From Pararheinheimera marina (GTDB lineage: Bacteria; Pseudomonadota; Gammaproteobacteria; Enterobacterales; Alteromonadaceae), in assembly GCF_042654345.1 (NCBI RefSeq), contig NZ_JBHSGB010000004.1, positions 62,001 through 126,000 on the forward strand: 64,000 bases of DNA. Direction: 5' to 3'. The notes under the pieces were generated by a model, which was given only the letters and a program-made list of their open reading frames with translations, was not told where the DNA came from and did no database searches. Both the position numbers and the translations under genes were made by a program. This document shows, in pieces, positions 51,307 through 60,260 of the stretch (positions within the stretch are counted from its first letter, which is position 1; each line of letters opens with the position of its first letter).

Positions 51307-53358
51307 TTAATTTTGGTTCGAAGAGCTGTGCTCTGTCGGGTTTTGCGTTAAATCATAGCCCAGCATCAGGGCCTGGAAATCGGCATCCTGCCAGTGAAAT
51401 TGCGGTAGTTGCTGCTGCTCTTTGCGTAAACTGCGCAGCAGGCGGGCCAAAGTTGCCGCTTTCCACTGCTGGCCGCCACGCTGACCGCACTTATCAAAAT
51501 CAATCAGGTAAAACTGGCCCGCGGCATACAAAATATTGTGGCAGTTCAGGTCTGAGTGCCAGATTTGCTGCTGATGAAAGGCACGGATCATCGCGCCTAC
51601 CTGCTGCCATTCAGCCGCTGTCAGTGCGCGCTGTTGCAGCAGCTGGCTTAAATCCTGAGCGCCTTCAATGCGCTGCAACAAGATATCGGCACTGTAGCCA
51701 AAGCCCCGGCGCTGAAACAACGCCAGCCCAGGTAAAGGTACAGGTAAACCGGCTTGATGCATCTGGCGTAATAAGCGAAATTCCGCCATGGCCCGGCTTT
51801 GTGTCACAGGCACAGGGCAAAACCAGTCTTTATTCAGTTTGCCGACCAAACCGCCGCGGTAATAATGCCGCAGCACCCATTCGCGACCAGCGGCTTTGAC
51901 AAACCAAACGGTATTACGACCTTTGCTGCTACCCACCACCGCCTGTTGCTGTTGCCAGAAGTGCGGCCTGAGCAAATCGGCATTTATTTCCGTTTTATTG
52001 GCCAGCAAACCGTCGGCAGAAAGTTCGGAGAAAAACTTCGCATCCGCCCAAATAACATTAGAGCTTTTTTCCTGGCAAACAAAAGCTTGCTGCTCAAGTA
52101 ACTGCTGACTGCGTTGCAGCAGCCTGGTGACCACGCCCTGCTCTTTACAAAACAGCTGGTAACCGGTTTGCCCCAGTTGTACAGCCTGCTCTGGCTGCTG
52201 CTGCCACTCTGTTAAAACAGCTGCAATAGCTTGCGCATCGGCAGCAAATTGCACCGCCTGCTGTTTTTTCAGCGCGCTGAACAGCACGGCAAAATTAAAC
52301 ACATGCGGACCGCTTAACACAGGTTTGGCAAAGGCCATGGCTTCCAGCGGATTATGGCCACCACGTTCAATCAGGCTGCCGCCAATAAAGACCCAATCGG
52401 CCAGTTGGTACCAGCTAAGCAGTTCCCCCATGGAATCGGCCAGCCAAACGGCGGTGTCGTGCTGTGGTAATTGCTGCAGGCTGCGACGGCAATAACGCAA
52501 GCCCGCCTGTTCAATCAAACTGGCGACGCGGTCAAACCGCTCTTTATGCCGCGGCACCAGCACCAGCAGTAGTTCGGGGACTTGCACTTTTGCCAGTTGA
52601 TACGCCTGCAACAGCACTTCGTCTTCACCCGCATGGGTGCTGGCCGCTACCCAGACTTTGCGCCCTTGCAGCTGCGGCTTCAGTTGGGCTGCCAGCTCTG
52701 TGCTTTGGGCCGGAATGCTCAGATCAAACTTAATATTGCCCGCGTTTTCGACCCGCGCCGCGCCCAAGGCTTTAAAACGGCGGGCGCTGTTGTTGTCCTG
52801 CGTTTGCACCAGGCTCAGGCGGGCCAGCAAACCGGCACTCAGCCAATAAAAGCGGCGATAGCCTTTGGCTGAACGGGCCGATAGCCGCGCATTGACCAGC
52901 TGCACTGGTATGCCCAGCTCAAAGCAGGCCTGCAGCAAGTTCGGCCACAATTCGGTTTCCATCACCACTACCAGCTTGGGCGCCAGCGCTTTTAGCCAGC
53001 GTTTGGTAAGCCAGGGGTAATCAAAAGGCAAATAGGCATGCTGCAACTGGCCCGGCGCGTAAGCTCGTATGGCCTCCGATGCAGTTGGTGTGGTGCAACT
53101 CACCAGCAGCGGCAAATTTAAGCTGGCAAGCAATTGATTCACCAGCGGTTTGGCAGCATTAAACTCCCCCACGGACACCGTATGCAGCAATACCCCGCCC
53201 CGGGCTGCTGCCGGCGGCAGTACCAGGCCGAAACGTTCTGCAAAACGACGGCGATAGGCCTGATCTTTACGGGAGCGCAGCAACAAATACAGCAGCAACA
53301 GAGGCGTCAGCAGCAGCACCAGCAGGTTGTACAGCAAGCGCAGCAGCGCAAATTTCAT
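51307..53358 (-). CDS. waaA-kdkA: WaaA-KdkA fusion: Kdo transferase joined to Kdo kinase
   Basis: This 683-aa protein has two parts. Residues 1-425 are a Kdo transferase: a membrane helix, HTVSVGEFNAAKPLVNQLLA with the catalytic Glu, METELWPNLL, and GGSLIERGGHNPLEAMAF for the nucleotide-sugar site. Residues ~435-683 are a Kdo kinase of the KdkA type: VWFVKAAGREWVLRHYYRGG, the catalytic loop HSDLNCHNIL and the metal motif YLIDFDK. It should add Kdo to lipid A and phosphorylate it at the inner membrane. The start overlaps the upstream glycosyltransferase stop (ATGA). The two activities are usually on separate proteins. Confidence 0.9.
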   Translation of the reverse strand: MKFALLRLLYNLLVLLLTPLLLLYLLLRSRKDQAYRRRFAERFGLVLPPAAARGGVLLHTVSVGEFNAAKPLVNQLLASLNLPLLVSCTTPTASEAIRAYAPGQLQHAYLPFDYPWLTKRWLKALAPKLVVVMETELWPNLLQACFELGIPVQLVNARLSARSAKGYRRFYWLSAGLLARLSLVQTQDNNSARRFKALGAARVENAGNIKFDLSIPAQSTELAAQLKPQLQGRKVWVAASTHAGEDEVLLQAYQLAKVQVPELLLVLVPRHKERFDRVASLIEQAGLRYCRRSLQQLPQHDTAVWLADSMGELLSWYQLADWVFIGGSLIERGGHNPLEAMAFAKPVLSGPHVFNFAVLFSALKKQQAVQFAADAQAIAAVLTEWQQQPEQAVQLGQTGYQLFCKEQGVVTRLLQRSQQLLEQQAFVCQEKSSNVIWADAKFFSELSADGLLANKTEINADLLRPHFWQQQQAVVGSSKGRNTVWFVKAAGREWVLRHYYRGGLVGKLNKDWFCPVPVTQSRAMAEFRLLRQMHQAGLPVPLPGLALFQRRGFGYSADILLQRIEGAQDLSQLLQQRALTAAEWQQVGAMIRAFHQQQIWHSDLNCHNILYAAGQFYLIDFDKCGQRGGQQWKAATLARLLRSLRKEQQQLPQFHWQDADFQALMLGYDLTQNPTEHSSSNQN

Positions 53359-54122
53359 TGCCTGTCCTTTTGGCTGACATACTCAAACAATTTGGCTTCT
53401 TTTAAAAAGGCATACATGGCTTCGATATGTGCATGCACCAAGCCGCGTTTGCCGGATAAACACATACGCTGGAAAAAGTAGGATTTAATAAAGGTCAGCG
53501 GAAAAATCAGTACTAACTTGAGTAGTGACGGTTTTTTGCCTTTTTCAAACTTCTCAAGAGCTTTTAAGGTGCTGTATTTGTTCTTCTTTTGCATCAGAAG
53601 CTCTGTGGTACCATATCCATAGTGCTTCACTAAGCCAACCGATTTCAGCACCTGCACATCGGCTGTCAGCACCAGGTTCTCATGCACTTTGCGGTTTAAT
53701 GGATACTCGGCCTGCCCACGGCGGAACAAACGCACAATTGAACGTTTGCCAGAATGCGCAGACATAGGCGCGCCCCAGAACAAGTCTTCAAAATACAGTT
53801 TTAATGCCTGATTCTGATTCGCCGCTACGGTGGCACGAATATGCTGCACCACAGCCGCTGACAGCACTTCGTCACCATCAACATTCAGCAACCAGTCGTA
53901 ACTGCACTGGGCCATCGCGAAGTTCTTTTGCTGCGCAAAACCAAGCCAGTCCTGATGAATAACTTTGGCGCCTTTGGCCTGAGCAATAGCCACGGTATCA
54001 TCAGTACTACCCGAATCCACCAGCACAATTTCAGCAAAGTTCTGCAAGGCATCCAACACTTCAGCAATATGTTTACCTTCATTTAGCGTCACCAGAAATA
54101 CGCTGGCCTGAATTTTAGTCAT
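53355..54122 (-). CDS. GT2 glycosyltransferase, LPS core (WaaE-like)
   Basis: This 255-aa enzyme has a GT-A fold start (ASVFLVTLNEGKHIAEVLDA), a VDSGSTDDT nucleotide-binding loop and the metal motif NVDGDEV. A late block YPLNRKVHENLVL is typical of WaaE/KdtX core glucosyltransferases. It probably adds a hexose to heptose of the LPS inner core. It overlaps the waaA-kdkA start by four bases and the upstream GT2 gene by eight, forming one translationally linked operon. Confidence 0.87.
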   Translation of the reverse strand: MTKIQASVFLVTLNEGKHIAEVLDALQNFAEIVLVDSGSTDDTVAIAQAKGAKVIHQDWLGFAQQKNFAMAQCSYDWLLNVDGDEVLSAAVVQHIRATVAANQNQALKLYFEDLFWGAPMSAHSGKRSIVRLFRRGQAEYPLNRKVHENLVLTADVQVLKSVGLVKHYGYGTTELLMQKKNKYSTLKALEKFEKGKKPSLLKLVLIFPLTFIKSYFFQRMCLSGKRGLVHAHIEAMYAFLKEAKLFEYVSQKDRQ

Positions 54123-54897
54123 GACGTTTTGCCTCAGCGTCCGCCTGCAAGGTTACCAAGGCAGCATATTTATGGAAGCCATATTGGGCTAACACCAAGG
54201 CCATTAGAAAGCCGCGCCAGCCGTCAAGAATGCCACCATGCAGCAAATACTGCTGCAGGAAATCAGTGAAAAACCGTAACACGGCAAAGGCCAGACTGCT
54301 GCGTTTCCCTTTGGCAAATTTTTCTTCCGCCAGCAGGCAGGCATATTTCAGATGTTTTTCCTGACAGTGCTGATAACTACGCCAGCTATGGTGGATAATG
54401 GCAGACTTGAGCACCCGGCTTTTTTCATTCGGGATCAGCAGGGTTTCATGCACCTGGCGGTTTTTGAAACTAACGCCCTGCTTTAAGAACAATTTGCCCT
54501 GGGGGGATGAATAGCGGCCATGCTTTAATAACTTGCCAAAAAAGTAGGTATGCCAGGGGATTTTAACCAAATTCACATCCAAATCAGGCTCTGACAGTAC
54601 CCGATCAATCTCTGCCTTCAATCCATCTGTCATGACTTCATCGGCATCAATATTCAGTACCCACTCATGCTCACAGTAACTTAAGGCTCTGTTGCGCTGT
54701 GGGCCAAAGCCTGGCCAGTCAGTCTGATAGACGGTGTCGGCATAACGTTCGGCAATTTCTATGGTACGGTCTTTACTACCGGAGTCCAGCACGATCAATT
54801 GGTCAACCCAACCCGCCAGCGACTTCAGGCATCGTTCAATGCGGTCTTCTTCATTGCAGGCGATAACAAAACACGAGATTTTCCGGGTTCTTGACAC
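54115..54897 (-). CDS. GT2 glycosyltransferase, LPS core (WaaE-like)
   Basis: This 260-aa enzyme starts with GTG behind GGGAG. It has ISCFVIACNEEDRIERCLKS, VLDSGSKDRT, the metal motif NIDADEV and VSFKNRQVHETLLIP. It is related to the next gene but clearly diverged, so the pair probably adds two core sugars. It is the promoter-proximal gene of the waaA-kdkA operon, divergent from gmhA with a 199-base intergenic region. Confidence 0.87.
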   Translation of the reverse strand: MSRTRKISCFVIACNEEDRIERCLKSLAGWVDQLIVLDSGSKDRTIEIAERYADTVYQTDWPGFGPQRNRALSYCEHEWVLNIDADEVMTDGLKAEIDRVLSEPDLDVNLVKIPWHTYFFGKLLKHGRYSSPQGKLFLKQGVSFKNRQVHETLLIPNEKSRVLKSAIIHHSWRSYQHCQEKHLKYACLLAEEKFAKGKRSSLAFAVLRFFTDFLQQYLLHGGILDGWRGFLMALVLAQYGFHKYAALVTLQADAEAKRHD

Positions 54898-55096
54898 AAC
54901 ACACTCCCTGTTTCTGGGTACTGGCTAAAAACGACTGGATCATAGCATTAATTGGTTTCCAGCCTCTAGTTCACATGCCTCCGGCAGCCCTTGCACTGCC
55001 AGTGCCTGCCGCAAAGGCCTGGCGTTGTAGAAAAATTACTTTAGCGACGGCAAATATCCGTTAAAATGCAAACAATTCCGTCAGCAAGAGACTGTT

Positions 55097-55684
55097 ATGT
55101 CAGAGTTTAAACAGAGTTTTATCGCCAGTTTACAACGTCACCGCGACGCCTTTGCCACTGTAGAGCAGTATGCCGACCAGGCATTGCAGCTGCTGGCGGC
55201 AGTGCAGGACTGTCTGGCCGCTGGTGGCAAAGTGGTCTGGATGGGCAATGGCGGCAGTGCTGCGGACAGCCAGCATTTAGCCGCTGAATTTATGGTGCGT
55301 TACAAAGCTGAGCGTGGCCCGCTGGCGTCCATTGCACTGACCACCGACACCTCTATTCTGACTGCCCACGCCAATGACTACCATTTTGACAGCGTGTTTG
55401 AGCGTCAGGTGCGTGGCATTGTGCGGCCACAAGATGTAGTGATTGGCCTGACGACATCCGGCAAAAGCCCGAACATTAACCTGGCGCTGAAAGCCGCCAA
55501 TGAACTGGGCGCTTACACAGTAGCGCTGACTGGCCGCGACGGTGGACTGGTGAAAGACATTGCCAAACTGCCCATTATTGTGAAAAGCGATGAAACCGCC
55601 CGCATTCAGGAAGTGCATATGTTTATTGGTCACTGGCTCTGTGAAGCACTGGATATTGCCGTGCTGGCTGAGCAAGGCGCTTAA
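55097..55684 (+). CDS. gmhA: sedoheptulose-7-phosphate isomerase
   Basis: This 195-aa SIS-domain protein has VVWMGNGGSAADSQHLAAEF and TTSGKSPNINLALKAANELG for the sugar-phosphate site, plus the conserved RIQEVHMFIGHWLCEALD helix. It makes D-glycero-D-manno-heptose 7-phosphate, the first step to ADP-heptose for the LPS core. It is the first gene of the operon gmhA-hldE-heptosyltransferase-gmhB, with three-base and zero-base gaps that make the operon tightly coupled. Confidence 0.95.
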   Translation: MSEFKQSFIASLQRHRDAFATVEQYADQALQLLAAVQDCLAAGGKVVWMGNGGSAADSQHLAAEFMVRYKAERGPLASIALTTDTSILTAHANDYHFDSVFERQVRGIVRPQDVVIGLTTSGKSPNINLALKAANELGAYTVALTGRDGGLVKDIAKLPIIVKSDETARIQEVHMFIGHWLCEALDIAVLAEQGA

Positions 55685-55687
55685 GCC

Positions 55688-57139
55688 ATGATCAATCTGG
55701 CGCTGCTGCAGCAGCTTTCCAAGGCGTCCGTTTTGGTGGTCGGTGACGTGATGCTGGACCGTTACTTTAACGGTGACTCCCAGCGTATTTCGCCTGAAGC
55801 CCCGGTGCCTGTGGTGAAAATCAGCAAAATTGAAGATAAAGCCGGTGGCGCTGCCAACGTAGCGCGCAATATTGCTCATCTGGACGGTAAAGTGGGCCTG
55901 CTCGGCATTATCGGCCAGGACAGCACAGGCGACAGCCTGTTGCAGCTGCTGCAAAGCGAACATATTGAATCTCAGCTGGTACGCCAACACAGCCGCCCCA
56001 CTATCGCAAAAATGCGCGTGGTGTCACGGCAGCAGCAAATAGTGCGGCTGGATCAGGAAGAAAGTTTCAGCAGTGACGACGCCGCTGTACTGGCAGAGAA
56101 ATTCACTGCCGTGCTGCCACTGTATGACGTGGTGCTGTTCAGCGACTACGCCAAAGGCTCACTGCAGCAGGTGCAGGCGATGATCCGCCAGGCCAAAGCC
56201 GCAGGTAAAACTGTGCTGGTTGACCCAAAACAAGCCGACTTAACCGTGTATGCCGGTGCCGATGTCATTACACCGAATCTGGCCGAATTCCGCCTGGCGG
56301 GTGGCCAAACCGGGTCTGAGCAGCAGATGCTCGATTCGGCCCGCGCCTTTATGCACAAAGCAGAACTGGGCGCCATTTTGCTGACCCGCAGCGAACAGGG
56401 CATGAGCCTGATCACCGCCACCGAGCATCACCATTTTCCGGCCCAGGTGCTGGAAGTCAGTGACGTGACAGGTGCAGGTGATACCGTCATTGCCACACTG
56501 GCGGTAATGCTGAGTGCTGGCTTCAGCTTGCCGGAAGCGACAGAGCTGTCGAACCTGGCCGCTGGTATTGTGGTGGGTAAAGTTGGAGCCGCCACTGTGT
56601 CGCCGGAAGAGCTGGCGCAAAAACTGAACAAACATTTATTCCGCCAGGGCGAGCATTACCAGACTCCTTACGACAAAGTGCTACAACATATTGAATTTGC
56701 TAAAAAAGCTGGCGAGCGTATTGTATTTACCAACGGCTGCTTTGACATTCTGCATGCTGGCCATGTGCGTTATCTGGCACAGGCCAAAGCGCTGGGCGAT
56801 CGCTTAGTGGTGGGCCTGAATGCCGATGCCTCAGTGGCCCGGCTAAAAGGCCCGCAACGCCCGATCAACAGTCTGGAAGATCGTGCGACTGTGCTGTCCA
56901 GCCTGGCCAGTGTCGACTGGGTGGTGCCTTTTGGTGAGGACGCAGCCGAAAACGACACGCCACTGCAGCTAATTCAGCAGGTAAAACCTGATGTACTGGT
57001 CAAAGGCGGCGACTATTCAATCGACACCATAGTAGGTGCCGATTTTGTGTTGCAAAACGGCGGCGAAGTGCAGGTACTGACTTTTGTCGACGGCCGTTCC
57101 ACCAGTAAAGTGATCCGCAAAATACAGGACTTAAGCTAA
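55688..57139 (+). CDS. hldE: bifunctional heptose-7-phosphate kinase/heptose-1-phosphate adenylyltransferase
   Basis: This 483-aa protein joins two domains. A PfkB-type kinase (1-~325) has GDVMLDRYFNGDSQRISPEA, GGAANVARN and the catalytic VTGAGDTVIATLA. A nucleotidyltransferase (~340-483) has FTNGCFDILHAGHVRYLAQA with the HxGH motif. It performs the second and fourth steps of ADP-heptose synthesis. Its stop is followed immediately by the GTG of the heptosyltransferase gene. Confidence 0.96.
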   Translation: MINLALLQQLSKASVLVVGDVMLDRYFNGDSQRISPEAPVPVVKISKIEDKAGGAANVARNIAHLDGKVGLLGIIGQDSTGDSLLQLLQSEHIESQLVRQHSRPTIAKMRVVSRQQQIVRLDQEESFSSDDAAVLAEKFTAVLPLYDVVLFSDYAKGSLQQVQAMIRQAKAAGKTVLVDPKQADLTVYAGADVITPNLAEFRLAGGQTGSEQQMLDSARAFMHKAELGAILLTRSEQGMSLITATEHHHFPAQVLEVSDVTGAGDTVIATLAVMLSAGFSLPEATELSNLAAGIVVGKVGAATVSPEELAQKLNKHLFRQGEHYQTPYDKVLQHIEFAKKAGERIVFTNGCFDILHAGHVRYLAQAKALGDRLVVGLNADASVARLKGPQRPINSLEDRATVLSSLASVDWVVPFGEDAAENDTPLQLIQQVKPDVLVKGGDYSIDTIVGADFVLQNGGEVQVLTFVDGRSTSKVIRKIQDLS

Positions 57140-58177
57140 GTGCGCTCCATTTGCATACTGCGATTATCCGCCATTGGGGACGTCGTCAACGCCTGTGCTG
57201 TAGTGCAGGCTATTCAGCGGCAGTACCCGGAAGCGGCCATTACCTGGGTGATTGGCAAAGTAGAAGCCAAACTGCTCGAAGGGCTGTCGGGTGTTCGCCT
57301 GGTGGTGTTTGATAAAAAGCAGGGGCGCCAGGCCTATCTGCAGTTAAAACGCGATTTACAGGGCGAAGTGTTCGATTGTCTGCTGCATATGCAACTGGCG
57401 TTTCGGGCCAATCTGGCGTCAGTCTGTATTAAAGCGAAACGTAAAATTGGTTTTGACTGGCACAGCAGCAAAGAGCTGCATTCGCTGTTTATGTCAGAAC
57501 GCATTGAAGCAGCTCCACGCGGCCATGTGCTGGATGGCTTTCGTCAGTTTGCCAAGGCCATAGGTGTGGAGTTTGATCGGCCTTACTGGCAGTTGCCGGT
57601 TAGCGCCGAAGATACCCAGTTCGCCCTGAAAAAGCTGGACTGGCTGCCTTCACTGAAAAAAATTGCTATTTGTCCTGCCGCTTCCAATGCAGAACGAAAC
57701 TGGCTGCCAGAGCGTTACGCAGCGATGGCCGACTACGCAGCCCGTCGAGGCTTCAGTGTGGTGTTGTGTGGCGGTTCCAGTGCCATAGAACAGCAAATGT
57801 CGATGGATATTAAGCGCTATGCCAACACCGAAATTCTGGATTTAACCGGCAAGACCAGCCTGAAACAGTTGCTGGCGGTGTTGAAGTCAGTGTCCTTGGT
57901 GCTGGCACCCGACACTGGCCCTGTGCATATGGCGGTGGCCGTCGGTACGCCGGTGATTGGCCTGTACGCGCACAGCAACCCAGACCGCACTGGCCCTTAT
58001 CACTTCCGCGATTATGTGGTGGAGGTGTATCACCAGAGCCTGCTGGAGCAAACCGGTAAGCTGGCCTCTGAATTGAAATGGGGCACCCGGGTAAAAGGCG
58101 CTGAGCTCATGCAAAAAATCAGCGTGGAACAGGTGCAGCAAATGTTCGACAAGATGGTACAGGACCTGAGACTGTGA
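57140..58177 (+). CDS. ADP-heptose:LPS heptosyltransferase I (WaaC/OpsX, GT9)
   Basis: This 345-aa GT9 enzyme starts at a GTG directly after the hldE stop. It opens ICILRLSAIGDVVNACAVVQ, the acceptor-loop motif of heptosyltransferases. ICPAASNAERNWLPERYAAM, LDLTGKTSLKQLLAVL and APDTGPVHMAVAVGTPVIGL for ADP-heptose binding follow. The upstream context includes a Kdo kinase. In Haemophilus, a heptosyltransferase called OpsX prefers phosphorylated Kdo, so an OpsX-like role is likely. The last codons overlap the gmhB start by four bases. Confidence 0.88.
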   Translation: MRSICILRLSAIGDVVNACAVVQAIQRQYPEAAITWVIGKVEAKLLEGLSGVRLVVFDKKQGRQAYLQLKRDLQGEVFDCLLHMQLAFRANLASVCIKAKRKIGFDWHSSKELHSLFMSERIEAAPRGHVLDGFRQFAKAIGVEFDRPYWQLPVSAEDTQFALKKLDWLPSLKKIAICPAASNAERNWLPERYAAMADYAARRGFSVVLCGGSSAIEQQMSMDIKRYANTEILDLTGKTSLKQLLAVLKSVSLVLAPDTGPVHMAVAVGTPVIGLYAHSNPDRTGPYHFRDYVVEVYHQSLLEQTGKLASELKWGTRVKGAELMQKISVEQVQQMFDKMVQDLRL

Positions 58178-58728
58178 CTGCGCAAACCCGCAAAGCCGCC
58201 TTTCTCGACCGCGACGGCGTAATTAATATCGACCATGGCTATGTCAGTAGCCCACAACAGTTCGAATTTATTGACGGTGTGTTTGCCACCTGCCGTTTAC
58301 TGCAACAACAGGGTTACCTGCTGATTGTGGTGACCAACCAATCCGGCATTGGCCGCGGTTATTACACAGAACAACAGTTTCATCAGCTGACCGACTGGAT
58401 GAAACAGCAGTTTGCCGACCATGGGGTGCAGATAGACGCAGTCTATTTTTGCCCGCACCACCCGGACAAAGCACTGCCGCAGTACCAACAGGACTGCAAC
58501 TGCCGCAAACCCAACCCCGGTATGCTGCGACAGGCGATGGCTGATTTTGGCATAGACCCGACGCAAAGCTTAATGCTGGGCGACAAAGCGGCCGATATGC
58601 AGGCCGCTGCTGCGGCCGGTGTAGGCCGCAAAATTCTGGTATTGTCCGGCCAACAGCTCACTGACACCGATAAGCAACTGGCCGACGAAGTCTGGCCGTC
58701 GATTGCTTCAGCCAGCACTCTGCTTTAA
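58174..58728 (+). CDS. gmhB: D-glycero-beta-D-manno-heptose-1,7-bisphosphate 7-phosphatase
   Basis: This 184-aa HAD phosphatase starts with GTG overlapping the previous stop (GTGA). It has FLDRDGVINIDHGYVSSPQQ with the catalytic Asp pair, VTNQSGIGRG, the zinc-site cysteines in FCPHHPD and CNCRKPNPGM, and LGDKAADMQAAAAAGV. It carries out the third step of ADP-heptose synthesis, completing the set of sugar-nucleotide genes in this operon. Confidence 0.95.
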   Translation: MTAQTRKAAFLDRDGVINIDHGYVSSPQQFEFIDGVFATCRLLQQQGYLLIVVTNQSGIGRGYYTEQQFHQLTDWMKQQFADHGVQIDAVYFCPHHPDKALPQYQQDCNCRKPNPGMLRQAMADFGIDPTQSLMLGDKAADMQAAAAAGVGRKILVLSGQQLTDTDKQLADEVWPSIASASTLL

Positions 58729-58732
58729 ATAA

Positions 58733-58768
58733 AAAGGGCTGGTGAAAACCGGCCCCTTGCTCAATGCC
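58733..58768 (-). terminator. Rho-independent terminator of the peroxiredoxin gene
   Basis: On the minus strand AGGGGCCGGT and ACCAGCCCT pair around TTTC with one bulge, followed by TTTTTATTT. It may also end the gmhB transcript in the other direction. Confidence 0.65.
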
Positions 58769-58784
58769 CAGCCGCACCAGCGGC

Positions 58785-59258
58785 CTAAAGCAGCGCCAGC
58801 ATCACTTCGGCTTTACTGACTTCAAATTGCTTGGGCTCATCCACCTGCAGCTGCTTCACCACGCCATCGTCGACCAGCATAGCGTAGCGGCGTGAACGCA
58901 GGCCGCCAAAATCACCAGTGTCAGCCGCCAGGCCAATGGCTTGAGAAAACTTGCCGGCACCGTCAGCCAGCATCAGAATATCGCCGGCGTTGTGTGCTTT
59001 GCCCCAGGCGTCCATCACATACGCATCGTTCACCGACAGGCAAATAATCCGGTCCACCCCTTTGTCGTAGAACTTTTGTTGCAGCTCGACAACCCCCGGT
59101 AAATGGGCCGCGCTGCAGGTTGGGGTGAATGCGCCGGGCACGGCAAACAGCACCACTTTTTCGCCTTTAAACAGCTCGGCCGTAGTTTGCGTGACTACCC
59201 CATTGTCGGTTAAACGCTGAAACTGTACTTCTGGTAATTGTTCACCTAACTGAATCAT
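58785..59258 (-). CDS. peroxiredoxin, Prx5 type
   Basis: This 157-aa thiol peroxidase has AAGGAG before its ATG. VPGAFTPTCSAAHLPG holds the peroxidatic Cys48 and the conserved Thr, and GLRSRRYAMLVDDGVVKQLQ holds the catalytic Arg. A further Cys (Cys73 in IICLSVND) could act in resolution. It reduces hydrogen peroxide and organic peroxides in the cytosol. It stands alone between convergent gmhB and the DUF6492 gene, 35 bases away on the same strand. Confidence 0.93.
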   Translation of the reverse strand: MIQLGEQLPEVQFQRLTDNGVVTQTTAELFKGEKVVLFAVPGAFTPTCSAAHLPGVVELQQKFYDKGVDRIICLSVNDAYVMDAWGKAHNAGDILMLADGAGKFSQAIGLAADTGDFGGLRSRRYAMLVDDGVVKQLQVDEPKQFEVSKAEVMLALL

Positions 59259-59293
59259 GACTCACTCCTTTGTAGTTCAAGACGGTTTTCTGT

Positions 59294-60238
59294 TCAGGAC
59301 TGCACCGCTTGGGTCGCAGCCAGTAACTTGCTTATTTCGTCATCGGCCCGAATAAAAGGCCCCACCTTAGCCCAGACCTCAGCTGGCGCTAAGAAAGTTT
59401 TGCTGCCCACCACACAAAATAAACCGGGGCAGTTCTGACTAAAACTATAGGCGGGTTCCCACTGCTCATAAGGATGGGATTCATGCACCAGCAAACGTTG
59501 CGGGTACTGCTCTGTGCCGACAATCACATGGTATTGCTCCAGCAGCCCCAACTTACGGGCACAGAGGTAATACAGAGAATACTCTGTCCATTTCAGCATC
59601 AGAAAGCGATGCGGTAACCAGTTCAGCGGCGACGACGGAATATGCAGCTGGCCGAGAAAGTCCACCCAGTGTTTGCCATGCAGGCGGCTAATTTCCTGTT
59701 GCAGCTTTTTCGCCAGGTCCACCGACAACATAGCAGGAGTCACTGTCATGCCTACCGCGGGGTCGCCTACATTCGGGTTCATTTTCAGGATACGGGCCGA
59801 CGACTTCCACCACTTGGGGTGCTGGGCGCGGAATTCGTATTGCAGTAAGGCTTTGCCTTCTGGCAACAGGTTTGCTTTGCTGATGGGTTTCAGGCAGATC
59901 GCATCAGCGTCAAAGGTCAGGTAATACTTAGCCTGCATTTTATTGGCAATGGCCAGCTTCACCACTTGTTGCTTGCGCCAACCGCGCATCTTCGGGTAAT
60001 TCGCCAGCTCTGGCACCAGCTCATTTTCGGACAAGACCTTAATGCCTAAATGCGCCCAGCGGGCGAAGGCTTGCTCAACAATAGCCACTTCATTGGCGGG
60101 CACCACCACATAAAATTCACTGAATAACCCAGGTTCAGCAAAACGGTCCAGCGAGCTGAACAAAATATGGGCGCGGTTCAGATCATCCACCCCATAACTG
60201 CCGGTTACTTTCAGCGGCAGCACGGCTCCAATTGTCAT
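59294..60238 (-). CDS. DUF6492-family putative glycosyltransferase
   Basis: This 314-aa protein has GAGGGA eight bases before its ATG. It has a GT-A-like start, YLTFDADAICLKPIS with a DxD-like metal motif, and then GDPAVGMTVTPAMLSVDL, SSPLNWLPHRFLMLKWTEYS and VHESHPYEQW, the pattern of DUF6492. These proteins are thought to be sugar transferases. It follows rsmJ by 22 bases on the same strand. Its place next to LPS genes suggests a surface-glycan role, but this is inference. Confidence 0.75.
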   Translation of the reverse strand: MTIGAVLPLKVTGSYGVDDLNRAHILFSSLDRFAEPGLFSEFYVVVPANEVAIVEQAFARWAHLGIKVLSENELVPELANYPKMRGWRKQQVVKLAIANKMQAKYYLTFDADAICLKPISKANLLPEGKALLQYEFRAQHPKWWKSSARILKMNPNVGDPAVGMTVTPAMLSVDLAKKLQQEISRLHGKHWVDFLGQLHIPSSPLNWLPHRFLMLKWTEYSLYYLCARKLGLLEQYHVIVGTEQYPQRLLVHESHPYEQWEPAYSFSQNCPGLFCVVGSKTFLAPAEVWAKVGPFIRADDEISKLLAATQAVQS

Positions 60239-60260
60239 TCTGTCATCCCTCTCTTACTGC

